Source: Bifidobacterium sp. UBA744
GTDB lineage: Bacteria; Actinomycetota; Actinomycetes; Actinomycetales; Bifidobacteriaceae
Length of the DNA stretch: 13,924 nt
Reading direction: 5' to 3'
NCBI GenBank assembly: GCA_002298605.1
Contig: DBKS01000010.1
Location: forward strand, 14,134 to 28,057
The notes beneath the pieces are model-generated. The model made no database searches and had not been told where the DNA came from. It saw only the letters and a program-made list of their open reading frames with translations. Positions 7,336 through 13,924 of the stretch are shown piece by piece. The position numbers and the translations under genes were made by a program. The number at the start of each line of letters is the position of its first letter. The first letter of the stretch is position 1.

Positions 7336-8529
7336 ATGGCTGTTGAATCGCTTGTATCGCATGTTGAAACCCCCGAAACGGGCATCACTCCCGGCGGCAC
7401 CACCGGCGCCTTCCGCGACGTCCTGTCCAAGGATCATGCCCGTCGGGGTAAGCCGCCGCTGCATTTTGTCGATATGACCCCGCAGGCGCGTGTGGCCGCG
7501 GCGCAGGGTCTCGGACTGCCCAAATTCCGCATCAAGCAGCTGGCTGGCCATTATTTCGGACATTGCGACGTGAATGCGGCCGAATTCACCGATTTTCCCG
7601 CGGCCAAGCGTGAAGAGGCCGCCAGGGAGTTTTTTCCCACGCTGATTACCGAGGTGACGCGTCAGGTGGCGGATGGGGGGACCACCATCAAAACCCTGTG
7701 GCGTCTTTTCGACGGCTCGCTGATCGAATCGGTGCTGATGCGCTACCCGAATCGCACCACCCTGTGCATCTCCTCGCAGGTGGGCTGTGGCATGGGCTGC
7801 CCGTTCTGCGCCACCGGGCAGCTGGGACTGACGCGCAATATGTCCGCGGGCGAGATCGTCGAACAGGTCCGGGTGGCGGCAAAAATGATGCACGACGGCG
7901 AAGTCGCCGGGGGAGAAGGGCGCCTGAGCAACATTGTGTTCATGGGCATGGGAGAGCCGATGGGCAACTACAACTCCGTGCTGTCCGCCGTTCGCCAGAT
8001 CTCCGCCATGCCTCCCGACGGCTTCGGCATTTCCGCGCGCAATATCACCGTGTCCACCGTTGGCGTGGTGCCGGGCATCAGAAAACTCGCGGCCGAGGGA
8101 ATCCCCGTACGCCTGGCCGTTTCGCTGCATGCTCCAAGCGATGAGCTGCGCGACGAGCTGGTGCCGATGAACAAGCGCTTCAACACCGAACAGGTGCTCG
8201 ATGCGGCGCATGACTACTTCCTTGCGTCAAAGCGCCGCGTCTCCATCGAGTACGCGCTGATGAGGGGCATCAACGACCAGGCCGAGCATGCGCGTCTTCT
8301 GGCCAAGCGCATCAACCATTACGGTGACAATTGGGCCCATGTCAATCCGATCCCGCTTAACCCGATCGAAGGATCGAAATGGACGGCCTCGAAACCGGAG
8401 GACGAACGCCGCTTCCTTGATATTCTGCATCATGCCGGCATCACCGCCACACTGCGCGACACGCGCGGACAGGATATCGATGGCGCCTGCGGGCAGCTGG
8501 CGGCCAAGGAGCATGACGATCGGAGCTGA
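7336..8529 (+). CDS. rlmN: Dual-specificity RNA methyltransferase RlmN (radical SAM)
   Basis: Methylates C2 of adenine 2503 in 23S rRNA and adenine 37 in some tRNAs by a radical SAM mechanism, tuning decoding accuracy and peptidyl-transfer-centre function. The 4Fe-4S cluster motif is C151-GMG-C155-PF-C158; the two catalytic cysteines also appear, C144 (seven residues before the cluster motif, as C118 in E. coli) and C385 in the C-terminal GACGQLA. The GMGEP SAM-binding motif is present (FMGMGEPMGNY), as is the DTRGQDID segment near the end. Length is 397 residues with an N-terminal extension of about 40. The ATG at 7336 has GGAG at 7326-7329. Frames further upstream are open through cdsA, but the extra residues show no homology I recognise. 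Confidence 0.97.
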   Translation: MAVESLVSHVETPETGITPGGTTGAFRDVLSKDHARRGKPPLHFVDMTPQARVAAAQGLGLPKFRIKQLAGHYFGHCDVNAAEFTDFPAAKREEAAREFFPTLITEVTRQVADGGTTIKTLWRLFDGSLIESVLMRYPNRTTLCISSQVGCGMGCPFCATGQLGLTRNMSAGEIVEQVRVAAKMMHDGEVAGGEGRLSNIVFMGMGEPMGNYNSVLSAVRQISAMPPDGFGISARNITVSTVGVVPGIRKLAAEGIPVRLAVSLHAPSDELRDELVPMNKRFNTEQVLDAAHDYFLASKRRVSIEYALMRGINDQAEHARLLAKRINHYGDNWAHVNPIPLNPIEGSKWTASKPEDERRFLDILHHAGITATLRDTRGQDIDGACGQLAAKEHDDRS

Positions 8530-8649
8530 TGCACCCGCATCAGGGCGGGACTGTCCGGAATACGGACCCATGTAACGTGCGGTGGGTAGGCTTAAGCAGC
8601 TGGCATCCGTTTTGCGGGGATGCCTGGTCCAAGCCGAAGGGAGAGTGTG
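8530..8649 (+). other. rlmN-hisF intergenic region
   Basis: A 120-base gap where the his-trp block may start its own transcript. It holds two small hairpins: GTCCG (8553-8557) with CGGAC (8563-8567), and GGCATCC (8602-8608) with GGATGCC (8618-8624). Neither has a T tract. I see no convincing -35/-10 pair; TAGGCT at 8588-8593 is a possible -10 without a matching -35. Confidence 0.4.
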
Positions 8650-9420
8650 ATGTCGCTGGCGGTACGAGTGATTCCGTGCCTGGATGTGGATGCTGGACGT
8701 GTGGTCAAGGGCGTGCATTTCGAAAATCTTCGGGATGCCGGCGATCCGGTGGAGCTTGCCGGCGAGTATTACCGTCAGGGCGCCGATGAACTCACCTTCC
8801 TTGACGTGACCGCTTCAAGCTCACACCGCCAGACCATGATCGATGTTGTCAGCCGTACCGCCGAGCAGGTGTTCATTCCGCTGACGGTCGGCGGCGGCGT
8901 GCGCACTCCCGAGGATGTGGATTCCCTGCTGCGCTGCGGAGCCGACAAGGTGGGCGTCAATACGGCGGCCATCAACGATCCCGCACTTATCAGCCGGGTG
9001 GCGGATCGGTTCGGCAATCAGGTGCTCGTGCTGTCGGTGGACGCTCGCCGCGAGCGTGGCGAGCAGCATACGCGGTCCGGATTCGAAGTGACGACGATGG
9101 GCGGTCGAAAATCCACCGGCATTGACGCTATCTGGTGGGTGAAACGGGCCGAGGAGCTCGGCGCCGGCGAGATCCTGCTGAACTCCATGGATGCGGACGG
9201 CACGCAGGAGGGCTTCGATCTTGAAATGATCAGGGCGGTGCGGCGCGAGGTCGGCATTCCGATCATCGCTTCGGGCGGAGCCGGCAAGGTCGAGGACTTT
9301 CCCCCGGCCATCGCCGCCGGCGCGAACGCGGTGCTTGCCGCATCGGTGTTCCACTACGGCAAGCTGACGATCGGCGACGTGAAAGCCGAACTGAAAAAAG
9401 CCGGCTATACGGTTCGATGA
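8650..9420 (+). CDS. hisF: Imidazole glycerol phosphate synthase, cyclase subunit HisF
   Basis: Cyclase half of the HisH-HisF complex: it uses ammonia from HisH to turn PRFAR into imidazole glycerol phosphate and AICAR, the fifth step of histidine synthesis. It is a beta/alpha barrel of 256 residues, normal length, with [15 protein letters not shown] (8-22, catalytic D12), LTVGGGVRT (79-86, phosphate binding), and the second catalytic aspartate D131 in VLSVDARRE. The C-terminal half has the TGIDAIWW and IIASGGAGK phosphate-site segments. The start at 8650 follows AAGGGAG at 8637-8643. hisI follows after 40 bases. Its partner hisH is not in this window. Confidence 0.97.
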   Translation: MSLAVRVIPCLDVDAGRVVKGVHFENLRDAGDPVELAGEYYRQGADELTFLDVTASSSHRQTMIDVVSRTAEQVFIPLTVGGGVRTPEDVDSLLRCGADKVGVNTAAINDPALISRVADRFGNQVLVLSVDARRERGEQHTRSGFEVTTMGGRKSTGIDAIWWVKRAEELGAGEILLNSMDADGTQEGFDLEMIRAVRREVGIPIIASGGAGKVEDFPPAIAAGANAVLAASVFHYGKLTIGDVKAELKKAGYTVR

Positions 9421-9460
9421 GTGGTGCTCCGAACACCGGAAACACAAAGGACATGAGGAA

Positions 9461-9883
9461 ATGACGCAGGACGCAACAATGCAGTACGACAACAGCTCCG
9501 CCCTTGACCCGCGTATCGCGGCAAGGCTGAAGCGCGACGGCAAAGGCCTGGTGGCGGCGGTGATACAGCAGTACGACACCCGCGAGGTGCTGATGGTCGG
9601 CTATATGAACGACGAGGCGCTGCGCCGCACGCTCACCACCGGCCGCGTCACCTTCTGGTCCCGGTCCCGCCAGGAGTACTGGCGCAAAGGCGACACCTCC
9701 GGTCATGTGCAGTACGTGAAATCCGTGTCGTTGGACTGCGACGGCGACGCGCTGCTGGTTGAGGTCGACCAGGTGGGCGCGGCATGCCATACCGGCAAAC
9801 GCAGCTGCTTCCTGGAGGGCGGCCCGCTGCCGGTGAAGGTCGGGCATCGTACTGCGCAGCAGCGGGAGGAGCAGAAGCAATGA
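9461..9883 (+). CDS. hisI: Phosphoribosyl-AMP cyclohydrolase HisI
   Basis: Opens the adenine ring of phosphoribosyl-AMP, the third step of histidine synthesis. This is the standalone form: 140 residues with no C-terminal HisE pyrophosphohydrolase domain. Key features are [18 protein letters not shown] (65-82), the Mg-binding DCDGD (92-96), and the zinc cysteines C93, C109 and C116 ([10 protein letters not shown]). The ATG at 9461 has AAAGGA at 9446-9451; an in-frame ATG at 9479, preceded by AGGA at 9468-9471, would shorten the protein by six residues and cannot be excluded. The stop codon overlaps the trpE start in ATGA (9880-9883), linking histidine and tryptophan genes in one translationally coupled unit. 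Confidence 0.96.
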   Translation: MTQDATMQYDNSSALDPRIAARLKRDGKGLVAAVIQQYDTREVLMVGYMNDEALRRTLTTGRVTFWSRSRQEYWRKGDTSGHVQYVKSVSLDCDGDALLVEVDQVGAACHTGKRSCFLEGGPLPVKVGHRTAQQREEQKQ

Positions 9884-11454
9884 TGAGTGGAGCAGCCAAC
9901 GCCAATAGCGTAAAGGATCTCGGATGGGGGGATACGTGGCCGAGCCGCGAGCACTTCCATCAGCTTGCCGACGAGGGGTATCGCGTCATCCCGATCGTTC
10001 GTCGGCTGCTGGCCGACTCGCTGACGCCGGTGGGTTTCTATGAACGTCTCGCCGGGGGCAAAAGCGGCACCTTCATCCTTGAGTCCGCGGAATACGGCGG
10101 CAACTGGAGCCGCTATTCCTTCATCGGCGTGAATTCGCTGGCGCAGTTGCGCGCCGACGAGCACGGACAGGCCAACTGGCTTGGCAAGGTTCCTGCCGGC
10201 GTTCCCGAACACGGTGACGTGATTGATGTGGCGCGTGCCACGCTCGCCACATTGAAGTCCCCACATGTGGACGGCTTGCCGTCCCTCACCTCCGGTTTGG
10301 TGGGCACGGTCGGCTGGGACGCCATCCGTCATTGGGAGCCGACGCTGCGCGGCGACGCCCCGAATGAAACCGGCCAGCCCGAACTGGTGCTCGCTCTCGC
10401 CACGGACATGGCCGTGGTGGATCACGTCTCCGGTTCGGTATGGCTGATCGCCAACGCGGTGAATGTCGACGACAAGCCGGCCCGGGCGGACTCGGCCTTC
10501 GATCAGGCAGTCGATCGTCTGGATCGTATGCAGCGCAGCGCCTCGACCCCCACGCCGGGAGAGGCGCGCGTGTCGGTGATCGATCGGTCCGTGCGTCAGC
10601 CGGAGCTGCGCTTCCGCACGGCCAAGCACGAGTACGAACAGTGGGTTGAGGCGGCCCGCCAGCATATCATTGACGGCGACGTCTTTCAGGTGGTCGTCTC
10701 CCAGCGCCTCGACATTGATTCGCCGGCCGACCCATTCGACGTGTACCGGGTGCTGCGCACGCTCAACCCGAGCCCCTATATGTATTTCATGGCGCTGACC
10801 GACGCCCGGGGACGTGATTTCAACGTTATCGGATCCAGTCCGGAAACGCTGATCAAAGTGGACAACGGCCACGCCATGACATATCCGATTGCCGGGTCGC
10901 GTCCCCGCGGCGCCACGCCGGAGGAGGATGAGCGCCTCGCCAAGGAGCTGCTGGCGGATCCGAAGGAGCGTTCCGAGCACATCATGCTGGTGGACTTGTC
11001 GCGCAATGACCTGAGCCGTGTCTGCGACCCGGAATCCGTCGAGGTCGTCAGCCTGATGGATATCAAGCGGTTCAGCCACATCATGCATATCTGCTCCACC
11101 GTCACCGGCCATGTGCGCAAGGACCTGTCGGCCTTCGACGTGTTCACCTCCGCATTTCCCGCCGGCACGCTGTCCGGCGCTCCCAAACCGCGCGCCGTGG
11201 AAATCATCGACGAGCTCGAGCCGGCCGATCGGGGCATTTACGGCGGCACCGTAGGTTATTTCGACTTCTCGGGCAACATGGATATGGCCATCGCCATCCG
11301 CACCGCTTTCCTGCGCGACCACGAGGCCAGCGTCCAGGCAGGTGCCGGCCTGGTCCTTGACTCCGTGCCGGCCAACGAATGGCAAGAGACGCGCAACAAG
11401 GCCGAAGCCAGCGTGGAAGCCGTCCAAATCGCGGCCCAACTGAAGACCGTGTGA
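9880..11454 (+). CDS. trpE: Anthranilate synthase component I
   Basis: Converts chorismate to anthranilate with ammonia from the TrpG glutaminase subunit, the first committed step of tryptophan synthesis. The 524-residue protein has the full chorismate-binding domain: SSPETLIK (319-326), AGSRPRGAT (338-346), [18 protein letters not shown] (364-381), [14 protein letters not shown] (426-439), [17 protein letters not shown] (455-471) and [10 protein letters not shown] (486-495). Near the N-terminus FILESA (65-70) resembles the LLES element that binds tryptophan for feedback inhibition in other TrpE proteins, so inhibition by tryptophan is likely. The start at 9880 is set by GGGAGGAG at 9864-9871 and overlaps the hisI stop by four bases; the next codon is also ATG. 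No trpG is adjacent, so the glutaminase must be encoded elsewhere. Confidence 0.97.
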   Translation: MMSGAANANSVKDLGWGDTWPSREHFHQLADEGYRVIPIVRRLLADSLTPVGFYERLAGGKSGTFILESAEYGGNWSRYSFIGVNSLAQLRADEHGQANWLGKVPAGVPEHGDVIDVARATLATLKSPHVDGLPSLTSGLVGTVGWDAIRHWEPTLRGDAPNETGQPELVLALATDMAVVDHVSGSVWLIANAVNVDDKPARADSAFDQAVDRLDRMQRSASTPTPGEARVSVIDRSVRQPELRFRTAKHEYEQWVEAARQHIIDGDVFQVVVSQRLDIDSPADPFDVYRVLRTLNPSPYMYFMALTDARGRDFNVIGSSPETLIKVDNGHAMTYPIAGSRPRGATPEEDERLAKELLADPKERSEHIMLVDLSRNDLSRVCDPESVEVVSLMDIKRFSHIMHICSTVTGHVRKDLSAFDVFTSAFPAGTLSGAPKPRAVEIIDELEPADRGIYGGTVGYFDFSGNMDMAIAIRTAFLRDHEASVQAGAGLVLDSVPANEWQETRNKAEASVEAVQIAAQLKTV

Positions 11455-11455
11455 C

Positions 11456-11480
11456 GCATCGCAGTCTACAGTTGCGGTGC
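11456..11480 (+). promoter_or_regulatory. Stem-loop in the trpE-trpCB gap
   Basis: GCATCGCA (11456-11463) pairs with TGCGGTGC (11473-11480) over eight base pairs, one of them G-U, with a 9-base loop. It starts two bases after the trpE stop and ends 27 bases before the next start. No T tract follows, so termination is unlikely; a role in mRNA stability or in limiting translational coupling is possible. Confidence 0.45.
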
Positions 11481-11507
11481 AGCCTCAGGACAACCAAAGG
11501 GAGGACT

Positions 11508-13595
11508 ATGTCGGTACTTGACGAATTGGTGGCGGGCGCTGTCGAAGACGCCAAGGCTCGCGAGAGCAGAATCAGCCTCGAACGACTTAAGGAATTGGCC
11601 TCTCAGGCCCCCGCCCCGATCGATGCCAAGCGATGGCTGAAACGGCCCGACCATATTCCGGTCATCGCCGAAATCAAGCGGGCCAGCCCCTCCAAAGGCC
11701 ATTTAAGCGATATTCCCGATCCCGCCGCACTGGCCCGCGAATATGAGGCCGGTGGCGCATCGGCCATCTCCTGCCTGACCGAGGGACGACGTTTTCTGGG
11801 CAGCCTTGACGATTTCGACCAGGTGAAGGCCGCCGTCGGCATTCCGGTGCTTCGCAAGGATTTCATCGTCAACGACTATCAGATTTGGGAGGCCCGAGCG
11901 CATGGCGCCGACATGGTGTTGCTGATCGTGGCTGCGCTCGACGACACCCGACTCGGGCATCTGCTTGATCTGGCGCACGAGCTCGGCATGACGGTTCTGG
12001 TGGAAACCCATACGCCCGAGGAGATCAAGCGAGCCGAACAGGCCGGCGCGAAGGTGATCGGCATCAACGCCCGTAATCTGAAGACCCTGGCCGTTGATGT
12101 CAACAGGTATCGCGAGTTGGCCTCCGACCTGCCCGACGACGTCATCAAAGTCGCCGAGTCCGGCGTATTCGGCGCCGTCGAGGTCGAGGACTACGGCCGC
12201 GCCGGTGCCGACGCCGTGCTGGTGGGCGAAGGCGTGGCCACCGCGGACAATCATGAGCTTGCAGTTGAACGACTAGTAAAGGCAGGAGCAAGAGTGAAAG
12301 CATCCGACACCACCCCGCTGAGCACGCATGAGGGACCGTATTGGGGACAATTCGGCGGGCGATATGTGCCCGAGGCGCTGATCACCGCGCTTGACGAGTT
12401 GGAGCGCGTCTATACGCAGGCCAAGAACGATCCGGGATTCCAGAAGGAATTCATGACGCTGCAGCAGCGCTATGTGGGACGTCCCAGCCCCCTGACCGAG
12501 GCACCGCGCTTCGCCAAGCTCATTGAAGACAAGGTCGGCATCCTGCCCCGCGTGTTCCTCAAGCGCGAGGACCTGAACCACACGGGCGCGCATAAGATCA
12601 ACAACGCGCTCGGCCAGGCCCTGCTGGTCAAGCGCATGGGCAAGACACGCGTGATCGCCGAGACCGGCGCCGGGCAGCATGGCGTGGCCACGGCGACCGT
12701 ATGCGCCATGCTCGGCCTGAAATGCCGCATTTACATGGGGCAGATCGACGCCCGTCGCCAGGCGCTGAATGTGGCCCGCATGCGCATGCTTGGGGCCGAA
12801 GTCGTGGAGGTCACCCTCGGCGACAGGATTCTCAAGGACGCCATCAACGAGGCGCTGCGCGACTGGGTGACCAACGTGAAGGACACCCATTATCTGCTTG
12901 GCACGGTGTGCGGTCCTCATCCGTTCCCCGAAATGGTCCGCGACTTCCAGAAGATCATCGGCGAGGAGGCCAAGCAGCAGCTGCGTGATTGGTACGGCAT
13001 CGATCATCCCGATGCCATCTGCGCCTGCGTCGGCGGCGGCTCGAACGCCATCGGCGTGATGAACGCCTTCCTGGACGACGAGCGCGTGAATCTTTACGGC
13101 TATGAGGCCGGCGGCAACGGCCCGGAATCAGGCAAGCACGCCATCCGTTTCGCTCCCGGCACCGGCGAGCTCGGCATGTTCCAGGGCGCGAAGAGCTACC
13201 TGCTGGAAACAGACGAGGGCCAGACACGCGACACCTATTCCATCTCAGCCGGTCTCGACTACGCCTCCGTCGGCCCGGAACACGCATGGCTCAAGGAAAT
13301 CGGCCGCGTGAACTACTCGTGGGCCACCGACGAGGAGGCCATGAACGCCTTCCGCGATCTGAGCCAGACCGAGGGCATCATCCCGGCCATCGAAAGTTCC
13401 CATGCCGTGGCCGGCGCCTACAAGGCCGCCGCGGATCTCAAGGCCAAGGGATATGAGCATCCGGTGATGATCATCAACATCTCCGGACGTGGCGACAAGG
13501 ATATGGCCACCGCCGGCAAATGGTTCGGATATCTGACCGACGACCAGGCCAAGGCGCTTGAAGTCACCGGAGCCCATGGCGACAGCGTCGCCTGA
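11508..13595 (+). CDS. trpCB: Bifunctional indole-3-glycerol phosphate synthase / tryptophan synthase beta (TrpC-TrpB fusion)
   Basis: One 695-residue polypeptide carrying two tryptophan enzymes. Residues 1-262 are TrpC, a beta/alpha barrel making indole-3-glycerol phosphate from Cd[16 protein letters not shown] (51-64), [13 protein letters not shown] (114-126), E166 in LVETHT, GINARN (185-190), AESG (216-219) and VLVGEG. Residues about 263-695 are TrpB, the PLP enzyme joining indole and serine to tryptophan: HTGAHKINN with Schiff-base lysine K363, [12 protein letters not shown] with catalytic E385, GGGSNAIG (509-516, PLP phosphate) and SGRGDKD near the end. Both domains look complete. The ATG at 11508 has AAAGGGAGG at 11496-11504. 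The junction has no long linker and keeps an internal ribosome-binding site and GTG (12284-12296). I recall this fusion as known in bifidobacteria. The usual partner of the TrpB domain, TrpA, is encoded 63 bases downstream. Confidence 0.96.
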   Translation: MSVLDELVAGAVEDAKARESRISLERLKELASQAPAPIDAKRWLKRPDHIPVIAEIKRASPSKGHLSDIPDPAALAREYEAGGASAISCLTEGRRFLGSLDDFDQVKAAVGIPVLRKDFIVNDYQIWEARAHGADMVLLIVAALDDTRLGHLLDLAHELGMTVLVETHTPEEIKRAEQAGAKVIGINARNLKTLAVDVNRYRELASDLPDDVIKVAESGVFGAVEVEDYGRAGADAVLVGEGVATADNHELAVERLVKAGARVKASDTTPLSTHEGPYWGQFGGRYVPEALITALDELERVYTQAKNDPGFQKEFMTLQQRYVGRPSPLTEAPRFAKLIEDKVGILPRVFLKREDLNHTGAHKINNALGQALLVKRMGKTRVIAETGAGQHGVATATVCAMLGLKCRIYMGQIDARRQALNVARMRMLGAEVVEVTLGDRILKDAINEALRDWVTNVKDTHYLLGTVCGPHPFPEMVRDFQKIIGEEAKQQLRDWYGIDHPDAICACVGGGSNAIGVMNAFLDDERVNLYGYEAGGNGPESGKHAIRFAPGTGELGMFQGAKSYLLETDEGQTRDTYSISAGLDYASVGPEHAWLKEIGRVNYSWATDEEAMNAFRDLSQTEGIIPAIESSHAVAGAYKAAADLKAKGYEHPVMIINISGRGDKDMATAGKWFGYLTDDQAKALEVTGAHGDSVA
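12284..12296 (+). promoter_or_regulatory. Internal ribosome-binding site and in-frame GTG at the TrpC/TrpB junction
   Basis: AGGAG (12284-12288) lies five bases before an in-frame GTG (12294-12296, codon 263). A protein started here would be 433 residues, close to a typical free TrpB (about 400-425), and would begin a few residues before the usual TrpB N-terminal segment with [13 protein letters not shown]. It may be a relic of the once separate trpB gene or a working second start giving free TrpB. The sequence alone cannot decide. Confidence 0.45.
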
Positions 13596-13635
13596 CCACC
13601 GGCGACGATCCGTTCGGTCGAAGGACATTGAGCAT

Positions 13636-13662
13636 ATGAGGAACGAGAAGGAACAAGCATGA
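13636..13662 (+). other. Eight-codon mini-ORF overlapping the trpA start
   Basis: ATG at 13636 reads MRNEKEQA and stops at TGA 13660-13662, overlapping the trpA start codon in ATGA. AAGGA at 13621-13625 could serve it at about ten bases. It has no Trp codon, so it is not a tryptophan attenuator peptide. It may be incidental, because the purine-rich sequence also serves as the trpA ribosome-binding site. Confidence 0.2.
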
Positions 13663-13924
13663 CTAACGCAGCAACCACGCCCTCCGGTCAGCCGCTGGGC
13701 ATCAGCCACGAACCCAGCAAAACCGAGCAACTGTTCGATCGTCTCGCCGAGGCCAACCGTCCGGCATTCATCGGATACCTGCCATATGGCTTTCCCAACC
13801 CCGAGGTTTCGCTGAAGGCCCTCAAGACGTTGGTGGACCACGGTGTCGACGCGGTGGAGATCGGATTGCCGTATTCCGATCCGGTTATGGACGGTCCGGT
13901 CATCCAGGCCGCCAGCCAGATCGC
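13659..13924 (+). CDS. trpA: Tryptophan synthase alpha subunit, 3'-truncated by window edge
   Basis: Cleaves indole-3-glycerol phosphate to indole, which is channelled to TrpB in an alpha2beta2 complex, and glyceraldehyde 3-phosphate. Only 88 complete codons are in the window. After a divergent N-terminal extension of about 20 residues the family core begins: LFDRLAEANRPAFIGYLPYGFPN (from residue 25), then VEIGLPYSDPVMDGPVIQ, with E67 and D78 matching the catalytic Glu49 and Asp60 of the Salmonella enzyme. The start at 13659 has AAGGA at 13648-13652. It lies 63 bases after trpCB, so it is in the same operon; here the beta partner carries a fused TrpC domain. Confidence 0.95.
   Translation, partial: MTNAATTPSGQPLGISHEPSKTEQLFDRLAEANRPAFIGYLPYGFPNPEVSLKALKTLVDHGVDAVEIGLPYSDPVMDGPVIQAASQI

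Noticed and set aside
8529..8789. ORF starting at the rlmN stop with His and Trp codons (MHPHQ..., several W) as a his/trp attenuator leader peptide
   Set aside because: It does not stop before hisF but runs well into it in another frame, so it cannot act as a leader peptide; the His and Trp codons are not clustered next to a terminator.
9703..11439. 578-residue antisense ORF opposite trpE
   Set aside because: It is a shadow of trpE codon bias with a His/Gly/Arg-rich translation, no domain and no ribosome-binding site.
1..13924. Mobile element, defence system, CRISPR or other novel multi-gene system
   Set aside because: All twelve genes belong to well-known housekeeping or biosynthetic families, are on one strand with uniform composition, and no repeats or integrase-like genes are present.

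Overview
This is an ordinary, densely coding chromosomal segment from a high-GC Gram-positive bacterium, very probably a Bifidobacterium or close relative. Three things point there: the GC-rich coding sequence, the joined hisF-hisI-trpE block typical of Actinobacteria, and a TrpC-TrpB fusion protein that I recall as characteristic of bifidobacteria. All twelve genes lie on the + strand. I found no mobile element, CRISPR array, tRNA or rRNA, and no gap between genes exceeds about 230 bases.

Layout. (1) 1-1687: the 3' part of a long-chain acyl-CoA ligase gene, then peptide deformylase (def) four bases later. (2) 1886-3659: rpsB (ribosomal protein S2) and tsf (EF-Ts), separated by a strong inverted repeat and preceded by a 198-base leader. 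(3) 3660-4811: two GC-rich hairpins, the first a plausible tsf terminator, then a ten-helix transporter closely resembling the aromatic amino acid exporter YddG. (4) 4897-8529: pyrH (UMP kinase), frr (ribosome recycling factor), cdsA (CDP-diglyceride synthase) and rlmN (rRNA/tRNA adenine C2 methyltransferase). (5) 8650-13924: hisF, hisI, trpE, a trpC-trpB fusion, and the first 88 codons of trpA.

How the genes fit together. The first half is a translation-centred housekeeping cluster (formyl removal, S2, EF-Ts, ribosome recycling, rRNA methylation) with nucleotide and phospholipid steps. The second half joins late histidine biosynthesis to tryptophan biosynthesis. No trpF, trpD, trpG, hisA or hisE is present here, so the pathways must be completed by genes elsewhere. 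In actinobacteria a single PriA enzyme commonly serves as both HisA and TrpF, which would also link the two pathways biochemically.

I see no previously undescribed multi-gene system. The most interesting points are: a retained ribosome-binding site and in-frame GTG exactly at the TrpC/TrpB junction of the fusion; a YddG-like exporter inserted between tsf and pyrH; and several RNA-hairpin candidates in the gaps.
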